DNA of 64,000 nt from Roseicyclus marinus (lineage in GTDB: Bacteria; Pseudomonadota; Alphaproteobacteria; Rhodobacterales; Rhodobacteraceae): NCBI RefSeq assembly GCF_036322625.1, contig NZ_AP027266.1, positions 189,001-253,000 on the forward strand, given 5' to 3'. Under the pieces are notes generated by a model. The model was given only the letters and a program-made list of their open reading frames with translations, ran no database searches and was not told where the DNA came from. Positions 24,269 to 33,630 of this stretch are shown here, piece after piece. Made by a program: the position numbers and the translations under genes. Each line of letters opens with the position of its first letter. Position 1 is the stretch's first letter.

Positions 24269-24571
24269 CGCCACGGGTCGGGGCGCGATGCGGAGTTTTC
24301 CACCGGCCCCGATTTTGTGAAGTCCTTGTAAATGCAAGGTAACAGGATGATGACAGGATCGGCGTTTGAAAAATAAACGCTTTGAAATCAGAGCGTTAAA
24401 AGTTAGCCTAAAAAATAGGCAAAGCTCAGAACCCACCTCGAAACAAGGAAAATTTTCCCTCTCCCAAGATTTTTCCTCAAGCTTGTCCACAGGTTTGGTG
24501 GAGTCTTCTTCCCTTGATCAAAACACCGTTCCGTTGCAGCCGAACAGGGAATCGCCAAAGCAGTCCCGACC
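24269..24571. other. AT-rich intergenic region upstream of uvrC with two small hairpins
   Basis: This 303-base gap is far richer in A and T than its surroundings. It contains a 9-pair hairpin AACGCTTTG-AAAT-CAGAGCGTT (24376-24397, one G-U) and GCCTA-AAAAA-TAGGC (24406-24420). It is a plausible promoter and leader region for uvrC-pgsA-moaD-moaE, but I can define no exact promoter, and a small RNA is possible. A weak LexA-like match (GAAC, 7 bases, GAAA at 24429-24443) is present. Confidence 0.55.
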
Positions 24572-26440
24572 ATGACCGAACCGACCTCGAAAGCGCCCGA
24601 AACCGGGCATGAGATCATCCACTCCTATCTCAAGACGCTCGACAATTCGCCGGGCGTCTACCGGATGCTCGATGCCCAATCCCGGGTGCTTTACGTGGGC
24701 AAGGCGCGGGCGCTGAAACGGCGGGTGTCCAATTACGCCAAGCCGTCCGGGCACAGCCCCCGCATCGCGCGGATGATCCGCGAAACGGCCTCGATGATGT
24801 TCCTGACCACGCGCACCGAAACCGAGGCGCTGCTTCTGGAACAAAACCTCATCAAGCAGCTCAAACCCCGCTACAACGTGCTCCTGCGCGACGACAAATC
24901 GTTCCCCAACATCCTCGTCGCGCGCGCCCATGCCTTTCCCCAGATCAAGAAACATCGCGGGGCCAAGACGGAAAAGGGAGATTATTTCGGCCCCTTCGCC
25001 AGCGCGGGGGCCGTGAACCGCACGCTCAACCAGCTGCAAAAGGTCTTCTTGCTCCGCAACTGCACCGATGCGACCTTTGAATCCCGCACGCGACCCTGCC
25101 TGCTCTACCAGATCAAGCGCTGCTCGGCCCCTTGCACCGGCTATATCAGCGCGACGGATTATGCTGCCTCCGTCGCCGATGCCGTCCGCTTCCTCAAGGG
25201 CGACTCGACCGAGCTTCAGGCCCAGCTCGCCACCCAGATGGCCGAGGCCTCCGAGGCCATGGAATTCGAACGCGCCGCAGCGCTCCGCGACCGCATCCGC
25301 GCGCTGACCAATGTGCAATCCGCCCAAGGCATCAATCCCCGTGGCGTGCGCGAGGCCGATGTGATCGCGCTGCACATGGAAGGCGGGCAGGCCTGCGTTC
25401 AGGTCTTCTTCATCCGCGCCAACCAGAACTGGGGCAACCGCGATTTCTACCCCCGCGTGGGCGCCGACATCGACGCCCCCGAGGTGCTCGAGGCGTTCTT
25501 GGGCCAATTCTACGACCAAAAGGACCCGCCCCCCCAGCTGATCCTCTCCCACCAGATCGACAATGCCGACCTGATGGCCGATGCGCTCTCGCAGAAATTG
25601 GGGCGCAAGGTGGAATTGCTCGTCCCCCAACGCGGCGAAAAGGCCGAATTGATCGACAGCGCGATGCGCAACGCCCGCGAAAGCCTCGCCCGCCGCATGG
25701 CCGAGGGGCAGGCCCAGACCAAGCTCCTGGACGGTCTGGCCGATGCCTTCGACCTCGACACACCCCCCAAGCGGATCGAAGTCTACGACAACTCCCACAT
25801 CCAGGGCGCGCATGCCGTGGGCGCGATGATCGTCGCAGGCCCCGACGGCTTCCTCAAATCCCAATACCGCAAGTTCAATATCCGCGGCGACGACCTCACC
25901 CCCGGCGACGATTTCGGCATGATGAAAGAGGTGCTGACCCGCCGCTTCCAGCGCCTCCTCAAGGAAGACCCCGATCGGATGTCCGAAGCCTGGCCCGATC
26001 TCCTCCTGATCGACGGCGGCGCGGGACAGGTTTCGGCAGTCAAACAGATCATGGATGATCTCGGCATCGACGATCTGCCCTTCATCGGCGTGGCCAAGGG
26101 CATCGACCGCGACCAGGGCAAGGAGGAATTCCACCGCCCCGGCCAGCCGGTCATGGCGCTCCAGCGCAACGATCCCGTGCTCTATTTCATCCAGCGCCTG
26201 CGCGACGAGGCGCACCGCTTCGCCATCGGCGCCCACCGCGCCAAACGGTCCAAGGCCGTCAGCGCCACCCCCCTCGACGACATCCCCGGCGTCGGCGCCA
26301 CCCGCAAACGCGCCCTGCTCGCGCATTTCGGCTCGGCCAAGGCCGTCTCCCGCGCCAACCTCTCCGACCTCACGGCGGTCGAGGGCATCAACGACGCGCT
26401 GGCGCAAAAGATCTACGATTACTTCCAGGACCGGGGGTGA
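24572..26440 (+). CDS. uvrC: Excinuclease ABC subunit C
   Basis: A 622-residue UvrC, the nuclease that cuts on both sides of a UvrAB-bound DNA lesion in nucleotide excision repair. The N-terminal GIY-YIG-type domain reads P-G-V-Y-R-M then V-L-Y-V-G-K-A-R (about 28-48). The UvrB-binding UVR motif follows near 215-245, the RNase-H-like 5'-incision domain begins around 400 (Y-D-N-S-H-I-Q-G), and the C-terminal HhH pair is near 565-620 (D-D-I-P-G-V-G-A). All domains are complete. The ATG follows the AT-rich leader. It is the first of uvrC-pgsA-moaD-moaE. Confidence 0.97.
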   Translation: MTEPTSKAPETGHEIIHSYLKTLDNSPGVYRMLDAQSRVLYVGKARALKRRVSNYAKPSGHSPRIARMIRETASMMFLTTRTETEALLLEQNLIKQLKPRYNVLLRDDKSFPNILVARAHAFPQIKKHRGAKTEKGDYFGPFASAGAVNRTLNQLQKVFLLRNCTDATFESRTRPCLLYQIKRCSAPCTGYISATDYAASVADAVRFLKGDSTELQAQLATQMAEASEAMEFERAAALRDRIRALTNVQSAQGINPRGVREADVIALHMEGGQACVQVFFIRANQNWGNRDFYPRVGADIDAPEVLEAFLGQFYDQKDPPPQLILSHQIDNADLMADALSQKLGRKVELLVPQRGEKAELIDSAMRNARESLARRMAEGQAQTKLLDGLADAFDLDTPPKRIEVYDNSHIQGAHAVGAMIVAGPDGFLKSQYRKFNIRGDDLTPGDDFGMMKEVLTRRFQRLLKEDPDRMSEAWPDLLLIDGGAGQVSAVKQIMDDLGIDDLPFIGVAKGIDRDQGKEEFHRPGQPVMALQRNDPVLYFIQRLRDEAHRFAIGAHRAKRSKAVSATPLDDIPGVGATRKRALLAHFGSAKAVSRANLSDLTAVEGINDALAQKIYDYFQDRG

Positions 26441-26493
26441 CACCGCTACCGCGCCCGCTTCCCTCTCCCCCGCGCCCGCGCTAAACCTGCCCC

Positions 26494-27156
26494 ATGCGTT
26501 GGACCCTGCCCAATATCCTGACCGTCGCCCGGATGATCGCGGCCCCTCTCGTGGGGCTCGTGTTCCTCGTCCTGCCGCGGCCTTTCGCGGATTGGGTGGC
26601 GATGATCCTCTTCCTCGCGGCCTCGCTCACCGACTATGTCGACGGCTATCTCGCCCGCGCCTGGAACCAGATCAGCCGCTTCGGCGCGATGCTCGATCCG
26701 ATCGCGGACAAGGCGGTCGTGGTCATCGCGCTGGCCGTGATCCTCGGCATCCACGGCATCACCGCCTGGACGCTGATCCCCGTCACCGCCATCCTCTTCC
26801 GCGAGGTTTTCGTCTCGGGCCTGCGCGAATTTCTCGGCCATTCCGCCGCCACGCTCAAGGTCACGCCGCTGGCCAAGTGGAAGACGATGGTCCAGATGGT
26901 CGCCATCACCATGCTGTTTGCCTGGGGTCTTTTCGACCATTACTTCCTGATGCAGACGCTCGGCATGAACGGCGAGATCGTGATGGGCATCCTGAACGGC
27001 GACATCCCCGATGCCGTCGGCCTCAACTGGAAATACCAGGGCCTGATGCTCACCTCCTATGGTGGCCTCGTCCTCTTGTGGCTGGCCGCAGCGCTCACGC
27101 TCGTCACCGGCTACGATTACTTCCGCAAGGCCCTGCCCTTCCTGAAGGACACGTGA
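26494..27156 (+). CDS. pgsA: CDP-diacylglycerol-glycerol-3-phosphate 3-phosphatidyltransferase
   Basis: A 220-residue integral membrane enzyme that makes phosphatidylglycerol phosphate, the committed step to phosphatidylglycerol. The CDP-alcohol phosphotransferase signature is complete: D-Y-V-D-G-Y-L-A-R, then S-R-F-G-A-M-L-D-P-I-A-D at about 47-72, with the three essential Asp positions. Hydrophobic helices fill the rest. It is 53 bases after uvrC and its stop overlaps the moaD start by one base. The uvrC-pgsA-moaD-moaE order is a known pattern in Rhodobacteraceae. Confidence 0.96.
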   Translation: MRWTLPNILTVARMIAAPLVGLVFLVLPRPFADWVAMILFLAASLTDYVDGYLARAWNQISRFGAMLDPIADKAVVVIALAVILGIHGITAWTLIPVTAILFREVFVSGLREFLGHSAATLKVTPLAKWKTMVQMVAITMLFAWGLFDHYFLMQTLGMNGEIVMGILNGDIPDAVGLNWKYQGLMLTSYGGLVLLWLAAALTLVTGYDYFRKALPFLKDT

Positions 27157-27407
27157 TGAAACTCGATATCCGCTATTTCGCCTGGCTGCGCGAACGCACC
27201 GGCACCGCTTCCGAAACGATCGAGACCGAGGCCGCGACCCTATCGGACCTCATCACCGAGCTGTCGGCCCGCGACGAAGGCTATGCGCTCGCCTTTTCCG
27301 ATCCCGCAGGCATCCGCGCCGCCATCGACCAGACCCTGGTCGAGATGGACGCGCCCCTTTCGGGCGCGCGCGAAGTGGCGTTTTTCCCGCCCATGACCGG
27401 GGGCTGA
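27156..27407 (+). CDS. moaD: Molybdopterin synthase sulfur carrier subunit
   Basis: An 83-residue ubiquitin-like protein ending in G-G, the residue pair that is adenylated and thiocarboxylated before sulfur donation to precursor Z. It starts M-K-L-D-I-R-Y-F-A-W-L-R-E, typical MoaD. It works as a heterotetramer with MoaE, encoded 4 bases downstream. The ATG overlaps the pgsA stop. The frame is open far upstream only because it runs through uvrC and pgsA. Confidence 0.95.
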   Translation: MKLDIRYFAWLRERTGTASETIETEAATLSDLITELSARDEGYALAFSDPAGIRAAIDQTLVEMDAPLSGAREVAFFPPMTGG

Positions 27408-27411
27408 CCCC

Positions 27412-27867
27412 ATGCCCGACCCGATCCGCGTGCAACAGGCCGCCTTCGACATGGGGGCCGAACTCAACGCCTTCGCCGCCAGCGTTTCGGGGGCAGGGGC
27501 CGTGGTCAGCTTTTCGGGCATCACCCGCGACGTGGCCACCGGCGATCTCCAGGTGATGGAGATCGAACATTACCCCGGCATGACCGAAAAGGCGCTCACC
27601 GATATCCGCGCGCAGGCCATCGACCGATTTTCCCTGACCGACGCCATGATCCTGCACCGCTACGGGCCCCTTGCGCCCTCCGAGCCGATCATGATGGTCG
27701 CCACCGCCGCCCGCCACCGCGCCGACGCTTTCGCGGGGGCCGAATTCCTGATGGATTACCTCAAATCCCGCGCCCCCTTCTGGAAGAAGGAGGTCACGGC
27801 CGCAGGCGCCGCCTGGGTCGACGCCAAGGACGAGGATGAAGACGCGCTCGCCCGCTGGATGCGCTAG
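27412..27867 (+). CDS. moaE: Molybdopterin synthase catalytic subunit
   Basis: A 151-residue MoaE, which inserts two sulfurs into precursor Z to give molybdopterin. Visible family features are F-S-G-I-T-R-D near 35-41, L-E-V-M-E-I-E-H-Y-P-G-M (starting Q-V-M here), R-Y-G-P-L near 81-85, and P-F-W-K-K-E near 122-127 with the active-site lysines. It is the last gene of the uvrC-pgsA-moaD-moaE run. A moaB gene lies separately at 48516; other cofactor genes are not in the window. Confidence 0.96.
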   Translation: MPDPIRVQQAAFDMGAELNAFAASVSGAGAVVSFSGITRDVATGDLQVMEIEHYPGMTEKALTDIRAQAIDRFSLTDAMILHRYGPLAPSEPIMMVATAARHRADAFAGAEFLMDYLKSRAPFWKKEVTAAGAAWVDAKDEDEDALARWMR

Positions 27868-27939
27868 AGCTTCCCGGCCCCGCGCCTTGCCCTTGGCGCG
27901 CGGCAGGCCCCACACCCCCTCCCGAAAGAACGACAAGGC

Positions 27940-28731
27940 ATGGCGATGAACACGGATCTGCCCGACCTGACCGAAGATCTTCGCGACGGAATCCTCTGGG
28001 TCACCTTCAACCGGCCCGAGGCGCGCAATGCGCTGACCTTCGCCATGTATGAACGCCTGGCCCGGATCTGCGCCACCATGCCCACCGACGGCTCGGTCCG
28101 GGCCATGGTGACCTCCGGCGCGGGCGGCAGGGCCTATGCGGCGGGCACCGACATGACGCAGTTCCGCGCCTTCGAGACGGCAGAGGATGCGCTGGCCTAT
28201 GAACGCCGGATCGATGCGGTGCTCGATGCCATCGAACGCTGCCCCGTGCCGACCATCGCGGCGATCCACGGGGCCTGCACGGGCGGCGGGGCCTCCATCG
28301 CGGCGGCCTGTGATCTGCGCATCGCCTCGGCGCAGCTGAAATACGGCTTTCCCATCGCGCGCACGCTGGGCAATTGCCTGGCCGCCGCCAATCTCGCGCG
28401 GTTGAGCGAGCTGATCGGCGCGGGCCGGGTGCGCGAGATGATCTTCACCGCCCGCCTGATCGAAGCCGATGAGGCGCTGTCCTGCGGTCTGGTTTCAGAA
28501 ATCCTGCCCGATGAGGCCGCGCTGATGGCGCGTGCAGCGGAGCTTGCCGCGCTCGTGGGCGGCATGGCCCCCCTGACGCTCCGCGCCACCAAGGAGGCTT
28601 TGCGCCGCAACCGCGCGGCGGCCAAGGTCGATGACGACGACCTGATCACCTCGTGCTACATGAGCGAGGATTTCCGCATCGGCATGGAAGCCTTCCTGGG
28701 CAAGACCAAGCCGGAGTGGACCGGGCGCTGA
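27940..28731 (+). CDS. Enoyl-CoA hydratase/isomerase family protein (second)
   Basis: A 263-residue crotonase-fold protein. The oxyanion segment Y-A-A-G-T-D-M-T is near 66-73 and H-G-A-C-T-G-G-G-A near 108-116. At the first catalytic-glutamate position the usual G-G-x-E reads G-G-A-S, and the second segment is Y-G-F-P-I-A-R where hydratases have P-E. Both hydratase glutamates therefore look replaced, so a different reaction of the superfamily is more likely than hydration. It lies 72 bases after moaE, convergent with the GntR regulator, with no obvious partner genes. Confidence 0.82.
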   Translation: MAMNTDLPDLTEDLRDGILWVTFNRPEARNALTFAMYERLARICATMPTDGSVRAMVTSGAGGRAYAAGTDMTQFRAFETAEDALAYERRIDAVLDAIERCPVPTIAAIHGACTGGGASIAAACDLRIASAQLKYGFPIARTLGNCLAAANLARLSELIGAGRVREMIFTARLIEADEALSCGLVSEILPDEAALMARAAELAALVGGMAPLTLRATKEALRRNRAAAKVDDDDLITSCYMSEDFRIGMEAFLGKTKPEWTGR

Positions 28732-28759
28732 GCGTCCCGCACCCCCCGCACCCCGCGAC

Positions 28760-29416
28760 CTAGCCCGCGCTTTTCTTGAGCGAGGCGAGCTTGTTGTTCA
28801 GATGCATCTCGAGCAGCGCACCCAACCGCGCGCCATCGCGTTCCGCCACCGCCTCGACGATATCGCGATGCTCGGCCACGGCCTCCGCCCATCGCGTGTC
28901 CGAGACATTGGCCAACAGCCGTGCCCGCGCCACGCGCGCCGACAGCATCGCGTAATGCTGCTCCAGCACCGGGTTGCGCGCCGCCGAAAACAGCGCGGCA
29001 TGGATATCGCGGTTCGCCTTGAAATAGCTCGGCCGGTCGCCCGCGTCGAAAGCGCGGAACATGTCGTCATGCCGCGCCACGATGGCCGCGATCTCCGCAT
29101 CCGTCGCCCGTGCACAGGCCAGCTCGCCCGCCAGCCCCTCCAGCACCGCGATCACCGGAAAGGCGGCTTCCAGCTCCTCCATCGTGATGGGCGAGATGCG
29201 GGCCCCCCGGTTGGGCTCCAGCACCACCAGCCCCTCGCTCGCCAGCACCTTCAGCGCCTCGCGCAGGGGGGTGCGCGACACGCCCAAATTCTCGCACAAT
29301 TCGCGCTCGGGGATCTTTGACCCCGGTTCCAGCACACCCTCCACGACCGCCTCGCGCAGCCGGGTGACAAGCTCGTCATGCAGCGACGGGCGCGCCAGCG
29401 GGGTAGACAGGTTCAT
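28760..29416 (-). CDS. GntR-family regulator with FCD domain
   Basis: A 218-residue regulator of the FadR/GlcC-like branch. The N-terminal winged HTH (about 10-75) shows L-R-E-A-V-V-E-G, then P-G-S-K-I-P-E-R-E-L-C-E and S-R-T-P-L-R-E-A-L. The C-terminal FCD ligand domain is helical and carries D-I-H-A-A-L-F near 133-139 and an E-H-R-D-I-V segment near 185, positions where FCD proteins place metal-binding residues. The ATG is one base after the stop of the FAD/Fe-S oxidoreductase, so the two are one operon. It probably senses a small hydroxy- or keto-acid such as glycolate or lactate and controls the divergent promoter region near 32.3 kb. Confidence 0.88.
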   Translation of the reverse strand: MNLSTPLARPSLHDELVTRLREAVVEGVLEPGSKIPERELCENLGVSRTPLREALKVLASEGLVVLEPNRGARISPITMEELEAAFPVIAVLEGLAGELACARATDAEIAAIVARHDDMFRAFDAGDRPSYFKANRDIHAALFSAARNPVLEQHYAMLSARVARARLLANVSDTRWAEAVAEHRDIVEAVAERDGARLGALLEMHLNNKLASLKKSAG

Positions 29417-29417
29417 C

Positions 29418-32309
29418 TCACAGACCTCGATCCAATAGGGCCATTTCGAGGATGCGGGCGACATGCACCGCCCGGCGTCCGGTTCCATCCGCGATCTGAT
29501 GCCGACAGGATGTGCCGTCGGCAACGATCAATGTCGTTTCATCCGCTGCCCGCACCGCGGGCAACAGGTTCGCCTCGGCCATCTTCAGGGAAACCTCGAC
29601 CGTCTCCCGATTATAGCCAAAGGCACCGGCCATGCCGCAACAACTGGTCTCGACCACCTCGACCTCCGCCTCGGGGATCATGGCCAGCGCCGCCTGCACA
29701 TCTGGCATGACCTGATGCGCCTTCTGGTGGCAATGCCCGTGCAACAGGATCTTGCGTCCCAGAGGTTGCAAGGGCAAAGCGATTTTCGCGCGCACGAGGT
29801 ATTCTTCGAGCATCAGCGCCTGTTCCGCGACGATCCCGGCCCGGCCATCGGTGATCAGCGCCGGGATCTCGTCGCGCAGCGTCAAAAGCGACGAGGGCTC
29901 CAGCCCCACGATGGGCACCCCGGCCTCTGCATGGGGCAACAGCGCCGCGATCAGCCGCTCGGCCTCGGCGCGGGCCTCCTCGACCAATCCCACCGACAAC
30001 AGCGTGCGCCCGCAATCGAGCGGGCGACCGCCATCCGTTGGCCGTGCGACGGAAACCTTCAGCCCCGCAGCTTTCAGGACACGCGCCGCCGCGCGCAGGT
30101 TCTCGGGCTCGAAATAGCGGTTGAACGCATCGGCGAACAGGATCACATCGGGCCGCTCCGCCTGCACCTCGCTGTCGCGGAACGGGCGATGCGACCATGT
30201 CGGCAGATCGCGCGTGGCGGCAAAGCCGGTCAGCCCCTCGGTCAGCTTGGCCAATCCGGGGATCTTGTTGCGCAGGTTCATCAGCCACGGCATCCGCGCG
30301 GCAAGGGGCGCATAGCGCGGCATGTAGCCCACCAGCCTGTCATGCAGGGTCAGCCCGTGCTTCGCCACACGCGCGGCCAGAACCTCCGTCTTCATCCGGG
30401 CCATGTCGACACCCGTGGGGCATTCGCGCTTGCAGGCCTTGCACGAGACACAAAGCTTCATCGTCTCGGCCATCGCGTCGGAGGTCAGCGCATCCGGGCC
30501 CAGCTGTCCCGAGATCGCCAGCCTCAGCGAATTCGCCCGCCCCCGCGTCACGTCGCGTTCGTTGCGCGTCACCCGGTAGGACGGGCACATCGCCCCGCCC
30601 TGCAGCTTCCGGCAAGCCCCGTTGTTGTTGCACATCTCGACCGCGCCCTGAAAACCGCCGCCTTCGCCGGTCCAGGCGGACCAGTCGAACTGCGTCTTGA
30701 GCGGCGCGACCCTGTAATCGGGCGGATAGCGGAACAGGCTGCGGTCATCCATCTTGGGCGGATCGACGATCTTGCCGGGGTTCATCACCCCCGTGGGGTC
30801 AAAGCGGTCCTTCACCTTGCGGAACAGATCGGTGACCTCGGTCCCGTACATGCGTTCGTGGAATTCCGACCGCACGATGCCGTCGCCATGTTCGCCCGAA
30901 TGGGACCCCTTGTATTCCGCGACCAGCGCAAAGGCTTCTTCGGCAATGGAGCGCATCTTCTGCACGTCCTCGGCCAGCTTCAGGTTCAGCACCGGCCGCA
31001 CATGCAGACACCCGACCGACGCATGGGCATACCACGTGCCGCGCGTGCCGTGGCGCTCGAACACCTCCGTCAACCGGGCGGTGTAATCGGCCAGATCGGG
31101 CAGTGCGACCGCGCAATCCTCGACGAAAGAGACAGGTTTGCCGTCCTCCTTCATCGACATCATGATGTTCAGGCCCGATTTGCGCACTTCGGCGATCTGG
31201 CTCTGCAGGCGCTGATCGGTGATCGGCGTCACCCCGCCCCAGCTTCGCCCCGTGCCCTGCCACGAAAAGCCCAATTCCCCCATCCGCGCCTCGATCTCGG
31301 CCAGCTTGCGGGCATTGCCCTCGGCCGAGCCTTCGTCGAATTCGACCAGCAAAAGCGCGGCAGGCTCGCCCGTGACCACCGCGTCGATGGTGCGCCGGAA
31401 CAGCGGGATCTGCCGCGACAGCGCGATCATCGTGTCATCGACCAATTCGACCGACAGCGGGTCCAGCGCCACCAGGTGCTGGGTCGCATCCATCGCCTGG
31501 TAGAAACTCGGGAAATGGCAGACGGCCAGGACCTTCTCGCCCACCAGCGGCCAAAGCTTCAGCTCGATGGCGGTGAAATAGGCCAGCGTCCCCTCGGACC
31601 CGACCAACAGATGCGACAGGTTGGGGGCGCCCCCGCCGGGGATCAGCGCATCGAGATTGTAGCCCCCCACGCGGCGGTTGAGCTTGGGGAAACGGGCATC
31701 GATCAGCTCCGCGTGATCCGCTCCGATCCGCAGCATGTCGTTGATGATGTCGGCGGCAGGATGGTTCGACAGCCGCCCGCCCTGCACCTCGCCAAAGCGC
31801 GCCTGCGTCCCATCGGCAAGGATCGCGTCGATGGACAGCACGTTCGAGCGCATCGTCCCGTATCTCAGCGACCGCCCCCCGCAGGAATTGTTGGCGGCCA
31901 TCCCCCCGATGGTGGCGCGCGATGCGGTCGACACATCCACCGGGAACCAAAGACCATGGGGTTTCAGCGCCCGGTTCAGCTCGTCCAGCACGACGCCCGG
32001 CTCCACGATGGCGCGGCGTCCTTCCACGTCGATCTCGAGGATGCGGTTGAAATGCCGGGCATTGTCGATGATCAGCCCCGAATTCACCGTCTGCCCGCAT
32101 TGCGACGTGCCGCCGCCCCGCCCGGTGACGCTCAATCCCTCGGCCCGCGCCATGGACAGCGCGGCCATGACATCCTCCTTGGACCGGGGAATCGCCACCG
32201 CCGTCGGCATCATCTGATAGATCGACGCATCCGTCGAATACCGCCCCCGCGTAAAGGCATCGGTCAGGATTTCCCCTGAAAACTGATACTTGAGCTGGTC
32301 GAGCGGCAT
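29418..32309 (-). CDS. Fused FAD/Fe-S 2-hydroxyacid dehydrogenase (GlcD-GlcF-type)
   Basis: A 963-residue fusion. Residues about 35-460 form the FAD-binding PCMH and FAD-linked oxidase domains (G-R-G-G-G-T-S near 63; H-S-G-E-H-G-D-G near 470). Then come two ferredoxin-type Cys sets (C-x5-C-x8-C-P from about 560; C-V-S-C-K-A-C-K-R-E-C-P at about 620-631) and C-terminal cysteine-rich CCG segments (H-C-H-Q-K-A-H; S-C-C-G-M-A-G). This layout is known in D-lactate and glycolate oxidising enzymes that pass electrons to the quinone pool. The ATG at 32309 is supported by GGAGGAAGG upstream. It is divergent from serine-glyoxylate aminotransferase, favouring glycolate; D-lactate is an alternative. Confidence 0.87.
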   Translation of the reverse strand: MPLDQLKYQFSGEILTDAFTRGRYSTDASIYQMMPTAVAIPRSKEDVMAALSMARAEGLSVTGRGGGTSQCGQTVNSGLIIDNARHFNRILEIDVEGRRAIVEPGVVLDELNRALKPHGLWFPVDVSTASRATIGGMAANNSCGGRSLRYGTMRSNVLSIDAILADGTQARFGEVQGGRLSNHPAADIINDMLRIGADHAELIDARFPKLNRRVGGYNLDALIPGGGAPNLSHLLVGSEGTLAYFTAIELKLWPLVGEKVLAVCHFPSFYQAMDATQHLVALDPLSVELVDDTMIALSRQIPLFRRTIDAVVTGEPAALLLVEFDEGSAEGNARKLAEIEARMGELGFSWQGTGRSWGGVTPITDQRLQSQIAEVRKSGLNIMMSMKEDGKPVSFVEDCAVALPDLADYTARLTEVFERHGTRGTWYAHASVGCLHVRPVLNLKLAEDVQKMRSIAEEAFALVAEYKGSHSGEHGDGIVRSEFHERMYGTEVTDLFRKVKDRFDPTGVMNPGKIVDPPKMDDRSLFRYPPDYRVAPLKTQFDWSAWTGEGGGFQGAVEMCNNNGACRKLQGGAMCPSYRVTRNERDVTRGRANSLRLAISGQLGPDALTSDAMAETMKLCVSCKACKRECPTGVDMARMKTEVLAARVAKHGLTLHDRLVGYMPRYAPLAARMPWLMNLRNKIPGLAKLTEGLTGFAATRDLPTWSHRPFRDSEVQAERPDVILFADAFNRYFEPENLRAAARVLKAAGLKVSVARPTDGGRPLDCGRTLLSVGLVEEARAEAERLIAALLPHAEAGVPIVGLEPSSLLTLRDEIPALITDGRAGIVAEQALMLEEYLVRAKIALPLQPLGRKILLHGHCHQKAHQVMPDVQAALAMIPEAEVEVVETSCCGMAGAFGYNRETVEVSLKMAEANLLPAVRAADETTLIVADGTSCRHQIADGTGRRAVHVARILEMALLDRGL

Positions 32310-32334
32310 TCCCTTCCTCCCCCTGTGCGATGCC

Positions 32335-32365
32335 TTGACAGGCGTCTGCATTTTGTATTCATAAT
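32335..32365 (+). promoter_or_regulatory. Candidate promoter for the serine-glyoxylate aminotransferase gene
   Basis: TTGACA (32335-32340) is a perfect -35 box; CATAAT (32360-32365) is a good -10 box with a 19-base spacer. The surrounding 118-base gap between divergent genes turns AT-rich at 32351-32380, unlike the rest of the region, and probably also holds the opposite promoter and a GntR-type operator, although I cannot define a clean palindrome. Confidence 0.5.
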
Positions 32366-32427
32366 TCTAAATAATGCGCACAACAAGACGATACCGCCGT
32401 GGTGCGCTCCGGTCTAGGGAGGACAAA

Positions 32428-33624
32428 ATGAAGCGGAGAAACGCAGGCCGACACTTCCTGCAGATTCCTGGGCCAAGTGCCGTGCCCGAGCGCATCCTCC
32501 GGGCGATGAGCGCGCAGGTGATCGACCACCGCGGCCCGGATTTCGCCGATGTGGGCAAGACCGCGCTCGACGGCATGAAGACGATCTTCAAGACCGAGGC
32601 CGGTCGCGTCTTCATCTATCCCGCTTCCGGCACCGGCGCCTGGGAGGCCGCATTGGTCAACACCTTGGCCGAGGGCGACCGCGTCTTGATGTATGAAACC
32701 GGCCATTTCGCGACGCTGTGGAAAAAGATGGCCGACCGGCTCGGCGTGCGCGCCGAATTCATCGAAGGCGACTGGCGCGGCGGGGCCGATGCCGATGCCA
32801 TCGAAGCCTATCTGCGCAAGGATACCGCCCACGAGATCAAGGCGGTCTGCGTGGTCCACAACGAGACCTCGACCGGCTCCGTCTCTCCCATCGCCGACAT
32901 CCGCGCGGCCATCGACGCGGCGGGCCATCCCGCGCTCTTGATGGTGGATTCGATATCGGGCCTCGCCTCGGTCGATTTCCGCTTCGACGAATGGGGCGTG
33001 GATGTCTGCGTCTCGGGTTCGCAAAAGGGCCTGATGCTGCCGCCCGGCATCTCCTTCAACTGCGTCAGCGACAAGGCGATGGAAGTGTCGCGCAAGGGCG
33101 GCATGCGCCGGTCCTACTGGGATTGGCACGACATGACCGGGCCCAATGCCACCGGCTATTTCCCCTACACGCCCGCCACCAACGCGCTTTACGGCCTGAA
33201 CGAGGCCATCGCGATGCTGCACGAGGAAGGGCTCGACAACGTCTTCGCCCGCCACGCCCGCCATGCCCGCGCCACCCGTGCCGCCGTCCGCGCCTGGGGG
33301 CTCGAGGTGCTCTGCCGCCAGCAGGGACAGGAAAGCGGCGTCCTGACCGCCGTCCTCATGCCCGAGGGCCACAGCGCCGATGCCTTCCGCGCGCAGGTGC
33401 TGCGCTCCTTCGACATCTCGCTCGGCAACGGCCTGTCCAAGGTCGCCGACAAGGTGTTCCGCATCGGCCATCTGGGCGATTTCAACGATGCGATGCTGAT
33501 GGGTACCCTCTCGGGCATCGAGATGGCGCTCGCCAAATCGCGCATCCCCCATTCCGCCGGTGGAACGGCAGCGGCGATGGCTGTCCTGGAGGAGGACATC
33601 CCCGCCGCGATCGCCGCGGAATAA
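32428..33624 (+). CDS. sgaA: Serine-glyoxylate aminotransferase
   Basis: A 398-residue class V PLP aminotransferase that converts glyoxylate plus serine to glycine plus hydroxypyruvate. Opening motif H-F-L-Q-I-P-G-P-S is typical. H-N-E-T-S-T-G is near 144-150, D-S-I-S near 174-177, and S-G-S-Q-K-G-L-M gives the Schiff-base Lys200. The ATG at 32428 has an AGGGAGGA site 8 bases upstream. Together with the divergent glycolate-type oxidase it forms a route from C2 acids to glycine and hydroxypyruvate, in the style of the serine cycle or photorespiration. A hairpin follows, then a transporter operon. Confidence 0.93.
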   Translation: MKRRNAGRHFLQIPGPSAVPERILRAMSAQVIDHRGPDFADVGKTALDGMKTIFKTEAGRVFIYPASGTGAWEAALVNTLAEGDRVLMYETGHFATLWKKMADRLGVRAEFIEGDWRGGADADAIEAYLRKDTAHEIKAVCVVHNETSTGSVSPIADIRAAIDAAGHPALLMVDSISGLASVDFRFDEWGVDVCVSGSQKGLMLPPGISFNCVSDKAMEVSRKGGMRRSYWDWHDMTGPNATGYFPYTPATNALYGLNEAIAMLHEEGLDNVFARHARHARATRAAVRAWGLEVLCRQQGQESGVLTAVLMPEGHSADAFRAQVLRSFDISLGNGLSKVADKVFRIGHLGDFNDAMLMGTLSGIEMALAKSRIPHSAGGTAAAMAVLEEDIPAAIAAE

Positions 33625-33630
33625 CGCCTG

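Noticed and set aside
24429-24443. Possible LexA box before uvrC (GAAC, 7 bases, GAAA)
   Set aside because: It has one mismatch in a short degenerate motif inside an AT-rich region and no clear promoter next to it; kept only as a weak note.
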